This document shows, piece after piece, positions 23,978 to 32,183 of a DNA stretch of 40,665 bases (position 1 is its first letter; every line of letters begins with the position of its first letter). Origin of the DNA: Oscillospiraceae bacterium (lineage in GTDB: Bacteria; Bacillota; Clostridia; Oscillospirales; Oscillospiraceae); contig CACYYN010000021.1 of NCBI GenBank assembly GCA_902778665.1, positions 1 through 40,665 on the forward strand, in the 5' to 3' direction. The position numbers were made by a program, and so were the translations under genes. Below the pieces are notes generated by a model. It was not told the origin of the DNA, made no database searches, and saw nothing but the letters and a program-made list of their open reading frames with translations.

Positions 23978-24889
23978 ATGAAAAAATTGATTAGCATCCT
24001 GCTGCTGGTCTGCACAGTCCTGTCCTGCTTTACCATTCAGGCTTTTGCAGACACCGATTATTCCCCCTACAGTGAACAGATCACCGCCAAAAAAGGCGAT
24101 TCCTTTGTTTCCCTGTGCAAAAGCAGAGGCCTGGATTATGACGCTGACCTGACTGCCATTCTGATTCTGAACAGCTTCGTGAAAGAGATTTCTCTTGAAA
24201 AGGTGGCAATCGGCCAGACAATCATTCTCCCGAAGTCTGACGATGATGCCAAAAAGATTGTTGCCCTTCATGACCAGACCTGCCCTGTCGGAGCCATCGA
24301 ATATAAGGTTAAGAAAGGGGAGACCCTCTTTAAAATCTGCCAGGCACTGAACCTGAACTACAATACTTCCCTGGATACAATTGTGAAGCTGAACGGCTGG
24401 GAGAGCGAGAAGGACGCAGACAAAATCATGGCCGGCCATATCGTTTATCTGCCTCTGGATCTGCCGATTATTCCCGCCGGGACCGGCGTTGAAGGCCCCA
24501 TCAAGGAAGACCGTCTGGAGTACTACCTGGTTCGTCATACCATGGGCCCGGGAGAGACTGTCAACGGTGTCTGCGATGCTCTCGGAGCAACCTATTCCGT
24601 ACAGGTGGAAGATATCTTCATGGCCGTCAACGGGATTGAAAATCTCAATACCGTGCAGGCAGGCAAGAGCTATCTCTTCCCGTCCGCAAAATATGAAAAT
24701 GTGGAATATGTGGTTTATTCCCACAAAATCGCTACCGGCGATACTGCCGGAAAGCTCTGCAAAAAGTATGGCGTGAATTACGCTTCCGTTGAGGAGCTTC
24801 TTGTGAGCCTGAATCCTCATCTTGATCTGGATGCCATTCCTCTCGGCGGCAAGATCTATCTGGTCAGCAGATCGTCCGCATCCGCATAA
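23978..24889 (+). CDS. Secreted protein with four LysM-like repeats
   Basis: This 303-residue protein has a signal peptide (about 1-24, ending QAFA) and is then made almost entirely of four LysM-like modules of about 55-60 residues: near 35-87 (ITAKKGDSFVSLCKS...TIILP), 108-165 (YKVKKGETLFKICQ...IVYLP), 185-240 (HTMGPGETVNGVCDAL...SYLFP) and 248-300 (KIATGDTAGKLCKKYG...KIYLV). Each has the start motif of x-G-[DE]-[ST] and the C-terminal Y/I-L-P or L-V strand. LysM binds N-acetylglucosamine polymers such as peptidoglycan. Each module carries a Cys in its first helix. No catalytic domain is present. The ATG follows GGAGAG; the gene has a strong promoter and its own terminator. Possibly a wall-bound scaffold. 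Confidence 0.85.
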   Translation: MKKLISILLLVCTVLSCFTIQAFADTDYSPYSEQITAKKGDSFVSLCKSRGLDYDADLTAILILNSFVKEISLEKVAIGQTIILPKSDDDAKKIVALHDQTCPVGAIEYKVKKGETLFKICQALNLNYNTSLDTIVKLNGWESEKDADKIMAGHIVYLPLDLPIIPAGTGVEGPIKEDRLEYYLVRHTMGPGETVNGVCDALGATYSVQVEDIFMAVNGIENLNTVQAGKSYLFPSAKYENVEYVVYSHKIATGDTAGKLCKKYGVNYASVEELLVSLNPHLDLDAIPLGGKIYLVSRSSASA

Positions 24890-24922
24890 CAATTCACACA
24901 TTCAATTTATCATGACCAAAAA

Positions 24923-24952
24923 GGCAGGAGGCAACTCCTGTCTTTTATTTTT
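24923..24952 (+). terminator. Intrinsic terminator after the LysM-protein gene
   Basis: GGCAGGAG (24923-24930) pairs with CTCCTGTC (24935-24942) around a GCAA tetraloop, followed by TTTTATTTTT. One G-T wobble is in the stem. A standard terminator. Confidence 0.9.
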
Positions 24953-25031
24953 AACGATATTTTGTAGATTCTCACAATTTTTTTTCAAAATCGCATCCCC
25001 GTTTAGTGCTATTTTATACAAATCTGCAGGC

Positions 25032-25060
25032 TTCACAAGCCCTGAAATTTGTGTTAAAAT
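25032..25060 (+). promoter_or_regulatory. Promoter of adhE
   Basis: TTCACA (25032-25037) and TAAAAT (25055-25060) with a 17-nt spacer and TG at 25052-25053 (extended -10). It is followed by AAAGGAGG at 25073-25080, 8 nt before the adhE start. No inverted repeat resembling a Rex operator was recognised with confidence. Confidence 0.7.
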
Positions 25061-25088
25061 AGCGACGTTTCCAAAGGAGGATACGACT

Positions 25089-27734
25089 ATGAACAAAGAA
25101 TATCCCGTGATTGATTCCCTCGAAGCATTGGAAGAGGAGATTGCTCGTGTAAAGGCCGCCCAGAAGATTTATTCAGGCTATACACAGGAGCAGGTGGACA
25201 AGATTTTCCTTGCAGCCGCCACAGCCGCCAACAAGGCACGCATTCCGCTTGCCCGAGCTGCTGTGGATGAAACCCACATGGGCATTGTGGAAGACAAGGT
25301 GATTAAAAACCACTTTGCCGCTGAGTATATTTACAATGCCTATCGCAATACCAGAACCTGCGGCGTTATTGAAGAGGACAAGGCATACGGCATCCGCAAG
25401 ATAGCAGAGCCTCTCGGCCTCATCTGTGCCATCATCCCGACCACAAACCCCACCTCCACAGCTATTTTCAAGACGCTTCTCGCCCTGAAGACCCGCAACG
25501 GTATTATCATCAGCCCGCATCACCGTGCTAAAGACAGCACTGTCGCTGCTGCAAAGGTTGTGCTGGAAGCTGCTGTTGCAGCCGGCGCTCCCGAGGATAT
25601 TATCGGGTGGATCAATGCACCGTCCCGTGAAATGACGCGGCTTCTGATGAAAGAGGCTGATATCATTCTGGCCACCGGCGGCCCCAGCATGGTGAACGCG
25701 GCATATTCTTCCGGCACACCCGCCCTCGGCGTAGGCGCAGGCAACACGCCGGCAATCATAGACGATACGGCAGACATTCTGCTTGCCGTCAACTCCATCA
25801 TTCATTCCAAAACCTTTGATAACGGCATGATCTGTGCATCCGAGCAGTCGGTTATTGTGCTGGATAAGATTTATGATGCCGTTCGCCATGAGTTTGCCGC
25901 CAGAGGCTGCTACTTCCTCAACCCTGAGGAAACGGAAAAAGTTCGCAAGACCATGATTATCAACGGAGCTCTGAATGCCGGCATCGTCGGTCAGAGCGCT
26001 GCTAAAATTGCCTCTCTTGCTGATGTTAAGGTGCCCGAAGGCACAAAGATTCTGATCGGCGAGGTGGAATCTGTGGACCTCTCCGAAGAGTTTGCGCACG
26101 AAAAGCTCTCTCCCGTTCTGGCCATGTACCGTGCGAAGGATATCCAGGATGCATTTGCCAAGGCGGAGAAACTGATTGACGACGGCGGACTGGGGCATAC
26201 ATCTTCCATTTACCTCAACACTGCAACCGAGCAGGCGAAGCTGGAGGAGTTCCAGCAGCGGATGAAAACCTGCCGTATCGTTGTGAACACCCCGTCATCT
26301 CACGGCGGTCTCGGCGATCTCTATAACTTTGCCCTTACCCCGTCTCTCACACTGGGATGCGGCTCCTGGGGCGGAAACTCCGTTTCGGAAAACGTGGGTG
26401 TAAAACATCTGCTCAACATCAAAACAGTTGTGGAAAGAAGGGAGAATATGCTTTGGTTCCGTGCTCCGGAGAAGATTTACATCAAGAAGGGCTGTCTCCC
26501 GGTAGCTCTCAATGAGCTGAAAGAAATGGGGAAGAAGCGTGCGTTTGTTGTAACCGGCCCTCATCTTTACAAGACCGGCGCAGCAGATCCGATTTTTGCC
26601 AAACTCACCGAGCTGGGCATCCAGTATACCTGCTTCTTTGATGTCCCCAACGACCCGACACTTGCCTGTGCCAAGCAGGGTGCAGCCCAGATGACATCCT
26701 TCAAGCCTGACACCATCATTGCTATGGGGGGAGGATCGCCCATGGATGCAGCAAAAATCATGTGGGTGATGTATGAGCATCCTGAAGCTGACTTTGCCGA
26801 CATGGCCATGCGTTTCTCCGACATTCGCAAACGTATCTATAAATTCCCGAAGATGGGCGAGAAGGCCTACTTCATCGCGGTTCCCACCTCCGCCGGTACG
26901 GGCAGCGAGGCAACGCCTTTTGCGGTCATTACCGACGAATCCACCAACATCAAATATCCTCTGGCCGACTATGAACTGATGCCGAATATGGCGATTGTCG
27001 ATGTGGATTATCACATGACTGCCCCGAAGGGTCTGACTGCTTCTTCCGGCATTGACGCCGTGTCCCACGCTCTGGAGGCTTATGCATCCGTCATGGCCAC
27101 AGACTATACAGACGGCATTGCCCTACGCGCACTGAAAAATCTCTTCGCCTATCTGCCGCGTGCCTATCAGGACGGCTCGGATGTGGAAGCCCGCGAAAAG
27201 GTTGCCAACGCAGCTACTATGGCAGGTATGGCATTCGCCAATGCCTTCCTCGGCGTGATGCACTCCATGGCCCATAAGCTGGGTGCTTTCCATCATATTG
27301 CCCACGGCCTTGCCAATGCCCTGATGATGGACGAAGTCATTCGCTTCAACTCTGCCGAGGCTCCCACAAAAATGGGGACCTTCCCGCAGTATGACCATCC
27401 GCACACCATGGCGCGCTATGCCGAGGTGGCAGATTATCTCGGGTGCGGCGGGCGCACGGATGAGAAAAAGGTAGAAAATCTGATCAAAAAGATTGATGAG
27501 CTGAAGGCTGAAATCGGCATCAAACCCACCATTCGCGACTACGTTCCGGATGAGGAAGCCTTCCTCAGCACGCTGGATGAAATGGTTGAGCAGGCCTTTG
27601 ACGACCAGTGCACGGGTGCAAATCCCCGTTATCCGCTGATGAGCGAAATCAAGCAGATGTATCTCAATGCCTACTATGGCAGAAGTTTTAAAGAAACCCC
27701 CAAGCCCGACGAGACACAGCTGGAGAGGAGATAA
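25089..27734 (+). CDS. adhE: Bifunctional acetaldehyde-CoA/alcohol dehydrogenase
   Basis: AdhE reduces acetyl-CoA to acetaldehyde and then ethanol, regenerating NAD+ in fermentation; in many species it forms long spirosome filaments. The 881-residue product has the N-terminal CoA-acylating aldehyde dehydrogenase domain (about 1-440). Its catalytic Cys lies in NGMICASEQSV, and GVGAGNTPAII is the coenzyme segment. The C-terminal iron-dependent alcohol dehydrogenase domain (about 450-870) has GGGSPMDAAK, SHALEAYASV and HSMAHKLGAFHHIAHG, containing the metal-binding His residues. Length is typical. The ATG at 25089 is fixed by AAAGGAGG 8 nt upstream. A small kinase-like gene follows 3 nt after the stop. 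Confidence 0.96.
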   Translation: MNKEYPVIDSLEALEEEIARVKAAQKIYSGYTQEQVDKIFLAAATAANKARIPLARAAVDETHMGIVEDKVIKNHFAAEYIYNAYRNTRTCGVIEEDKAYGIRKIAEPLGLICAIIPTTNPTSTAIFKTLLALKTRNGIIISPHHRAKDSTVAAAKVVLEAAVAAGAPEDIIGWINAPSREMTRLLMKEADIILATGGPSMVNAAYSSGTPALGVGAGNTPAIIDDTADILLAVNSIIHSKTFDNGMICASEQSVIVLDKIYDAVRHEFAARGCYFLNPEETEKVRKTMIINGALNAGIVGQSAAKIASLADVKVPEGTKILIGEVESVDLSEEFAHEKLSPVLAMYRAKDIQDAFAKAEKLIDDGGLGHTSSIYLNTATEQAKLEEFQQRMKTCRIVVNTPSSHGGLGDLYNFALTPSLTLGCGSWGGNSVSENVGVKHLLNIKTVVERRENMLWFRAPEKIYIKKGCLPVALNELKEMGKKRAFVVTGPHLYKTGAADPIFAKLTELGIQYTCFFDVPNDPTLACAKQGAAQMTSFKPDTIIAMGGGSPMDAAKIMWVMYEHPEADFADMAMRFSDIRKRIYKFPKMGEKAYFIAVPTSAGTGSEATPFAVITDESTNIKYPLADYELMPNMAIVDVDYHMTAPKGLTASSGIDAVSHALEAYASVMATDYTDGIALRALKNLFAYLPRAYQDGSDVEAREKVANAATMAGMAFANAFLGVMHSMAHKLGAFHHIAHGLANALMMDEVIRFNSAEAPTKMGTFPQYDHPHTMARYAEVADYLGCGGRTDEKKVENLIKKIDELKAEIGIKPTIRDYVPDEEAFLSTLDEMVEQAFDDQCTGANPRYPLMSEIKQMYLNAYYGRSFKETPKPDETQLERR

Positions 27735-27737
27735 AAA

Positions 27738-28487
27738 ATGAATCTGAACAATGTTATTGCCGAGAGAAAAACAAAAACCATCTATCGTGACGGCGATAAA
27801 TGCATCAAGGTGTTCAACCACAGCTTTTCCAAGGCAGATATTCTCAACGAGGCCCTTAACCAGGCCAGAGTGGAAAACGTCGGCCTGAATGTTCCGAAGA
27901 TTCTGGAAGTTACAACCATTGAGGGGCAGTGGGCTATTGTCTCGGAGTTCATAGAAGGCACAACGCTCTCTCATCTGATGCGGGACGATCCCGCAAACAA
28001 AGAGCAGTATCTGGACACACTGGTTGAAACGCAGATGCTCATCCACTCCCGCCGCTGCCCGTTGCTGAACCGGCTGAAGGATAAAATGAACCGTAAGATC
28101 CTCTCTGCCGATCTGGAGCCCGTTACCCGCTATGAACTGCTCATCCGCCTGGAAGGCCTGCCCACCCATGACAAGCTCTGCCACGGTGACTTCTGCCCAT
28201 CCAACGTGATTATCACGGAAGCCGGTGAACCCTATATCATTGACTGGGCCCATGCCACCCAGGGCAATGCCTCGGCAGATGCAGCACGTACCTTCCTCAC
28301 ATTTAATCTCTCCGGTGATGCGGAGACTGCAGACCGGTATCTGGATCTCTTCTGCGAAAAGAGCGGAACCGAGAAGCGCTATGTGCAGAAATGGATGCCG
28401 ATTGTAGCCGCCTCCCAGTCTGTAAAAGGGAATATGGAGGAGCGTGATTTCCTCCTCCGCTGGGCAAACGTAGTCGATTACGAATAA
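27738..28487 (+). CDS. Aminoglycoside phosphotransferase-fold kinase family protein
   Basis: This 249-residue protein has the APH/choline-kinase fold. The N-terminal lobe has a Lys in CIKVF and a SEFIEGTTL hinge. The catalytic loop HGDFCPSNVII (H-G-D-x4-N) has the expected Asp and Asn, and IIDWAHAT provides the metal-binding Asp. It resembles a family once described from Fibrobacter paralogues (TIGR02172-like). Known relatives phosphorylate small molecules, but no substrate can be assigned; aminoglycoside resistance is not implied. The ATG at 27738 follows adhE by 3 nt with AGGAG upstream, so it is co-transcribed with adhE, and a terminator follows. Confidence 0.82.
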   Translation: MNLNNVIAERKTKTIYRDGDKCIKVFNHSFSKADILNEALNQARVENVGLNVPKILEVTTIEGQWAIVSEFIEGTTLSHLMRDDPANKEQYLDTLVETQMLIHSRRCPLLNRLKDKMNRKILSADLEPVTRYELLIRLEGLPTHDKLCHGDFCPSNVIITEAGEPYIIDWAHATQGNASADAARTFLTFNLSGDAETADRYLDLFCEKSGTEKRYVQKWMPIVAASQSVKGNMEERDFLLRWANVVDYE

Positions 28488-28495
28488 AACTTCCG

Positions 28496-28525
28496 ATCCT
28501 CCGGTGCGTTTTCGTGCCGGAGGAT
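28496..28525 (+). terminator. Terminator after the adhE-kinase unit
   Basis: ATCCTCCGG (28496-28504) pairs perfectly with CCGGAGGAT (28517-28525), with a possible extra CG pair inside the loop, followed by TTGTT. It separates the adhE unit from the next promoter. Confidence 0.8.
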
Positions 28526-28542
28526 TTGTTAACATTATCAGA

Positions 28543-28571
28543 TTGCGAAAGCGGTCAAATCGTGCTATAAT
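28543..28571 (+). promoter_or_regulatory. Promoter of the NYN-domain gene
   Basis: TTGCGA (28543-28548) and TATAAT (28566-28571), 17-nt spacer, TG at 28563-28564 (extended -10). It closely resembles the promoter at 32120-32148. Confidence 0.88.
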
Positions 28572-28603
28572 GCTCTGAATTTGTCAATTTGGAGGACATC
28601 ATA

Positions 28604-29641
28604 TTGGAACTTTCTATACAGGCGAAGCCTGTAACGGAGAAAATATTTCTCATAGATTTTGAAAACGTACATGAAAAAGGTCTGGAAGGAATCGGCCAGC
28701 TGGGCCCCCAGGATACCGTCCACCTGTTTTATACCAAAAACGCAAGCAAAATCAGCCTGGATATTCTCAGTGAAATTCAGGCAAAGCTGAAGTTTCACAA
28801 AGTGAATGTGGGCAAACAGTCTCTCGACATGCAGCTTGTCAGTTATCTCGGCTTTCTGATCGGAACCATCGGGAAGGAACCGGAATACATCATTGTCAGC
28901 AATGATACCGGTTTTGTCAACACCCTTGCTTTCTGGGGCGAGAAGGACACAAAAATTTCCCAGATGAAGTCCATGAATTTCACAAAGCCGGAGGAGGCAG
29001 CACATCCTGTTCAGGCTCCCGTGCGGACAACATCCGGCCGTACTGCTTCCGGGCGGTCACCCTATCGTGCCCGTTCCATCCAGATGAACCAGCACTCTTC
29101 TCCGGTGTCTCCCGCACCCGTTCAGGCCGCGGTAACAGCTCCTGCGCCTGCCGCCTCTGTTGTACCTTCTCAGCCTGCCCCGGCTCCCGTGGCGGCTAAG
29201 CAGGCTTCCCAGTCTGCTCCGGCAGCTGTTCCTGCCGGCAAAACGGCACCGCAGAGCTCGGCTATTGCAGAGGAGGCTTCTCCTGTTCATCCCCAGGAGA
29301 CTCCGGTTTCTCATCCGCCTGTTCGCGGGGCAACGGAGAAAACACAGATCAACAACAAAATCACCGTCGCCCTGCGGGACAGAAAAGTGGAAGGGGAGAA
29401 AATCGGAAAGGCTACGGGAGCTGTCATGAAGCTCTACGGCACCAGAAACTTCCGCCAGGCAGCCTACCGGGAGATTATCAAGCTGTTCGGCCAGAAAGAA
29501 GGGCTTGAGATTTATAACATCATTCGTCCCATCCTGACGCCTTCAGGCAAGCCGGCTGCGAAAGCTTCCAAAGAGCCTGCCGGTTCCGTTGCTCCTGCTC
29601 CGGCAGCTCCGGCCGCCGAATCACCGGTTTCAGCAGATTGA
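28604..29641 (+). CDS. NYN/PIN-domain putative RNase with low-complexity linker and C-terminal helical domain
   Basis: The product of about 345 residues begins with a NYN-type (PIN-like) nuclease fold at about 10-130. IFLIDFENVHEKGL carries the first catalytic Asp and Glu/Asn, SLDMQLVSYLG the second Asp, and YIIVSNDTGF the third. A Pro/Ala/Ser-rich linker (about 135-245) follows. A basic helical domain (about 248-320, NNKITVALRDRKVEG... FRQAAYREIIKLFG) and a second Ala/Pro-rich tail complete it. NYN proteins cleave RNA in studied examples, so RNA processing or decay is plausible. The TTG at 28604 is chosen because GGAGG (28591-28595) lies 8 nt before it; an earlier TTG at 28589 would lie upstream of that site. 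It has its own promoter. The prfC promoter overlaps its stop codon. Confidence 0.8.
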   Translation: MELSIQAKPVTEKIFLIDFENVHEKGLEGIGQLGPQDTVHLFYTKNASKISLDILSEIQAKLKFHKVNVGKQSLDMQLVSYLGFLIGTIGKEPEYIIVSNDTGFVNTLAFWGEKDTKISQMKSMNFTKPEEAAHPVQAPVRTTSGRTASGRSPYRARSIQMNQHSSPVSPAPVQAAVTAPAPAASVVPSQPAPAPVAAKQASQSAPAAVPAGKTAPQSSAIAEEASPVHPQETPVSHPPVRGATEKTQINNKITVALRDRKVEGEKIGKATGAVMKLYGTRNFRQAAYREIIKLFGQKEGLEIYNIIRPILTPSGKPAAKASKEPAGSVAPAPAAPAAESPVSAD

Positions 29642-29666
29642 CATCCGCATTTCTGCATGGTAAGAT
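29638..29666 (+). promoter_or_regulatory. Promoter of prfC overlapping the upstream stop codon
   Basis: A perfect TTGACA (29638-29643) overlaps the TGA stop of the preceding gene. TAAGAT (29661-29666) follows after 17 nt, preceded by TGG (extended -10). The ATG of prfC is about 29 nt downstream. Confidence 0.82.
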
Positions 29667-29694
29667 ACTATGATCATGTTTTAGGGAGAACCTT

Positions 29695-31287
29695 ATGCCA
29701 GACCTGAAAGAAGAAATCAGACGCAGAAGAACATTCGCCATTATTTCTCATCCGGACGCCGGTAAAACCACGCTGACGGAAAAGCTTCTTCTCTACGGCG
29801 GGGCGATTCAGACCGCCGGATCCGTAAAAGGGAAAGCCACCAGCCGCCATGCCGTGTCTGACTGGATGGATCTGGAAAAACAGAGAGGTATTTCCATCAC
29901 CAGCTCTGTTCTTCAGTTTGAATACGAGGGTTACTGCATCAATATTCTCGATACCCCGGGACACCAGGATTTCTCTGAAGATACTTACCGTACTCTGATG
30001 GCTGCCGACTCTGCCGTCATGGTGCTGGATGCCGCAAAAGGCATCGAGCCCCAGACCAGAAAACTTTTCAAGGTCTGCGCCATGCGGAATATCCCGATTT
30101 TTACCTTCATCAACAAAATGGACCGGGAAGCCCGTGATCCGTATGAGCTGATGGAGGAGCTGGAAAATGAATTCGGCATCGGCACCTATCCCATCAACTG
30201 GCCCATCGGTTGTGGTCAGGATTTTAAAGGCGTTTATGATCGGGAAACCCGAAAGATTCTCGCCTTCACCGATGCCCACAGAGGACAGAACCGGATTCGT
30301 GCCACTGAAATCCAGGCTGATGATGTGGAAACAGTGGATGCATTTATCGGGCAGAAGCTTCGCTCTACGCTCTTCGACGACATTGAGCTGATCGACGGAG
30401 CCGGATATGATTTTGATCTGGATCAGGTTCACGCAGGTAAGCTGAGCCCGGTGTTTTTCGGATCTGCACTGAACAATTTCGGTGTGGAGGAGTTCCTTGA
30501 GCATTTCCTGAAGATGACCCTCTCTCCGCTTCCGCGCATGGCAGGGGAGACTCCGGTTGATCCTTTTGATCCCGGTTTTTCCGCTTTTGTTTTTAAAATC
30601 CAGGCCAACATGAACAAAGCCCACCGTGACAGGATTGCCTTCATGCGCATCTGTTCCGGCAAGTTTGAACGCGACAGAGAATACTATCACGTTCAGGGCG
30701 GTAAGACGCTCCGCCTTGCCCAGCCGCAGCAGCTGATGGCATCCGACCGTGCCATTATTGATGAGGCCTATGCGGGCGATATCATCGGTGTGTTTGATCC
30801 GGGCATTTTCTCCATCGGAGATACCATCTGCGAAAAAGGCATGGACATTGCCTTTGCCGGTATCCCCACATTTGCTCCGGAGCATTTTGCCGCCGTTGAG
30901 CGAATCGACACCATGAAGCGCAAGCAGTTTGAAAAGGGGATCGAGCAGATCGCCCAGGAAGGTGCCATTCAGATCTTCCACGCACCCAACACCGGCTTTG
31001 AAGAAGTGATCGTCGGTGTGGTAGGTGTTCTCCAGTTTGAAGTTCTGGAATACAGGCTGAAAACAGAGTACGGCGTGGAGATTCGCCGCAGAGATCTGCC
31101 CTTCGAAGCAATCCGATGGGTAGAAAATGAGGATCTGGATATTTCCGCTCTCAATCTGACCAGCGACACCCGCTGGGTGCAGGATTTCAAAGGAAATAAC
31201 CTTCTCCTCTTCACCTCACCCTGGTGTGTCAACTGGGCTTTGGATAAAAACACAGGGCTTGAACTTCGGGAGTTTTCCGAGAACTGA
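29695..31287 (+). CDS. prfC: Peptide chain release factor 3
   Basis: RF3 is a translational GTPase that recycles RF1/RF2 from the ribosome after termination. The 530-residue protein has the G1 loop SHPDAGKTTLTEKLL near residue 20 and the RF3 signature GAIQTAGSVKGK. The G2 region is QRGISITSSV, G3 is DTPGHQDFSEDTYR and G4 is NKMDR. Domain II (about 285-375) and the C-terminal RF3-specific domain follow. Length matches the family (about 525-530). It is co-directional with the sirtuin gene, 49 nt downstream, and is served by its own promoter. Confidence 0.96.
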   Translation: MPDLKEEIRRRRTFAIISHPDAGKTTLTEKLLLYGGAIQTAGSVKGKATSRHAVSDWMDLEKQRGISITSSVLQFEYEGYCINILDTPGHQDFSEDTYRTLMAADSAVMVLDAAKGIEPQTRKLFKVCAMRNIPIFTFINKMDREARDPYELMEELENEFGIGTYPINWPIGCGQDFKGVYDRETRKILAFTDAHRGQNRIRATEIQADDVETVDAFIGQKLRSTLFDDIELIDGAGYDFDLDQVHAGKLSPVFFGSALNNFGVEEFLEHFLKMTLSPLPRMAGETPVDPFDPGFSAFVFKIQANMNKAHRDRIAFMRICSGKFERDREYYHVQGGKTLRLAQPQQLMASDRAIIDEAYAGDIIGVFDPGIFSIGDTICEKGMDIAFAGIPTFAPEHFAAVERIDTMKRKQFEKGIEQIAQEGAIQIFHAPNTGFEEVIVGVVGVLQFEVLEYRLKTEYGVEIRRRDLPFEAIRWVENEDLDISALNLTSDTRWVQDFKGNNLLLFTSPWCVNWALDKNTGLELREFSEN

Positions 31288-31336
31288 TTCTTTACTTTCC
31301 TGACAATTATTTCAATTTTGAAAGGCGGTAAGGCAG

Positions 31337-32053
31337 ATGGACGAAAATATTCAGAAACTGAAAGAGCTGATTGCCGAGAGCGACAATATCGTCTTTTTCG
31401 GCGGTGCGGGTGTTTCAACGGAAAGCGGAATTCCCGATTTCAGAAGTGTGGACGGGCTTTATAACCAGGAATGGAAATATCCCCCGGAAACCATACTGAG
31501 TCATACCTTCTTTGAACGTCATCCCGACGAATACTACCGTTTTCACCGTGCCAAACTGGTTGTTGAAAACGTGCAGCCCAACACTGCTCATAAAAGGCTG
31601 GCATCACTGGAGGCTGAGGGAAAACTGAAAGCCGTCATCACCCAGAATATTGACGGGCTGCATCAGGCTGCCGGCAGCAAAAACGTGCTGGAACTGCACG
31701 GGAGTATTCTCCGTGCCTACTGCTCCCGCTGCGGCAAGCCGTACCCCGCCGAACGGATGAATCACGGAACCGGAATTCCGAAGTGTGACTGCGGCGGTGT
31801 GATCCGGCCGGATATCGTGCTGTATGAAGAGCCCCTCGATAATGAAATCATGTCAAAGGCCATCAGCTATATCCGTCACGCAGACGTGCTGATTATCGGC
31901 GGGACAAGTCTGAATGTCTACCCGGCTGCCGGCCTGATCAACTATTATCGCGGCCATAAGCTGGTTCTGATCAATCTCAGCGCCACCCCGTTTGACAGCT
32001 ATGCAGATCTGATTATTCATCAGAAAATCGGAGAGGTTTTTTCGCAGGTTTAA
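31337..32053 (+). CDS. cobB: NAD-dependent protein deacylase (sirtuin)
   Basis: Sirtuins remove acetyl or acyl groups from protein lysines using NAD+. The 238-residue product has all family motifs: GAGVSTESGIPDFRS (NAD binding), TQNIDGLHQAAG, and the catalytic His in ELHGS. The zinc site is CSRCGKPYP with CDCGG (four Cys), followed by GGTSLNVYPAAGLI. Length and motif order fit a bacterial class U/III sirtuin. The ATG at 31337 has AGGCGG-like purines upstream. It lies between prfC and tmk with no own clear promoter, so it is probably transcribed with prfC. Deacetylase versus desuccinylase specificity cannot be decided by eye. Confidence 0.93.
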   Translation: MDENIQKLKELIAESDNIVFFGGAGVSTESGIPDFRSVDGLYNQEWKYPPETILSHTFFERHPDEYYRFHRAKLVVENVQPNTAHKRLASLEAEGKLKAVITQNIDGLHQAAGSKNVLELHGSILRAYCSRCGKPYPAERMNHGTGIPKCDCGGVIRPDIVLYEEPLDNEIMSKAISYIRHADVLIIGGTSLNVYPAAGLINYYRGHKLVLINLSATPFDSYADLIIHQKIGEVFSQV

Positions 32054-32119
32054 AGCAGCATCCGGCAGATGCAGGCCTGTATTCGTCCTTTCCGGCTCGT
32101 CGCGTTTCGGTGATTGATG

Positions 32120-32148
32120 TTGCGAAAGGGCAAAGATCGTGCTATAAT
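32120..32148 (+). promoter_or_regulatory. Promoter of the tmk-mltG unit
   Basis: TTGCGA (32120-32125), 17-nt spacer, TATAAT (32143-32148) with TG at 32140-32141. The sequence around it is almost the same as that of the promoter at 28543-28571, including TTGCGAAAG and ATCGTGCTATAATGC. Confidence 0.88.
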
Positions 32149-32183
32149 GCCGATTTATCAAATCTTGGATTGAGGGATACCAA

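Noticed and set aside
27738-28487. Aminoglycoside-resistance gene
   Set aside because: Only the general APH fold is shared; the location behind adhE and overall sequence point to a housekeeping small-molecule kinase.
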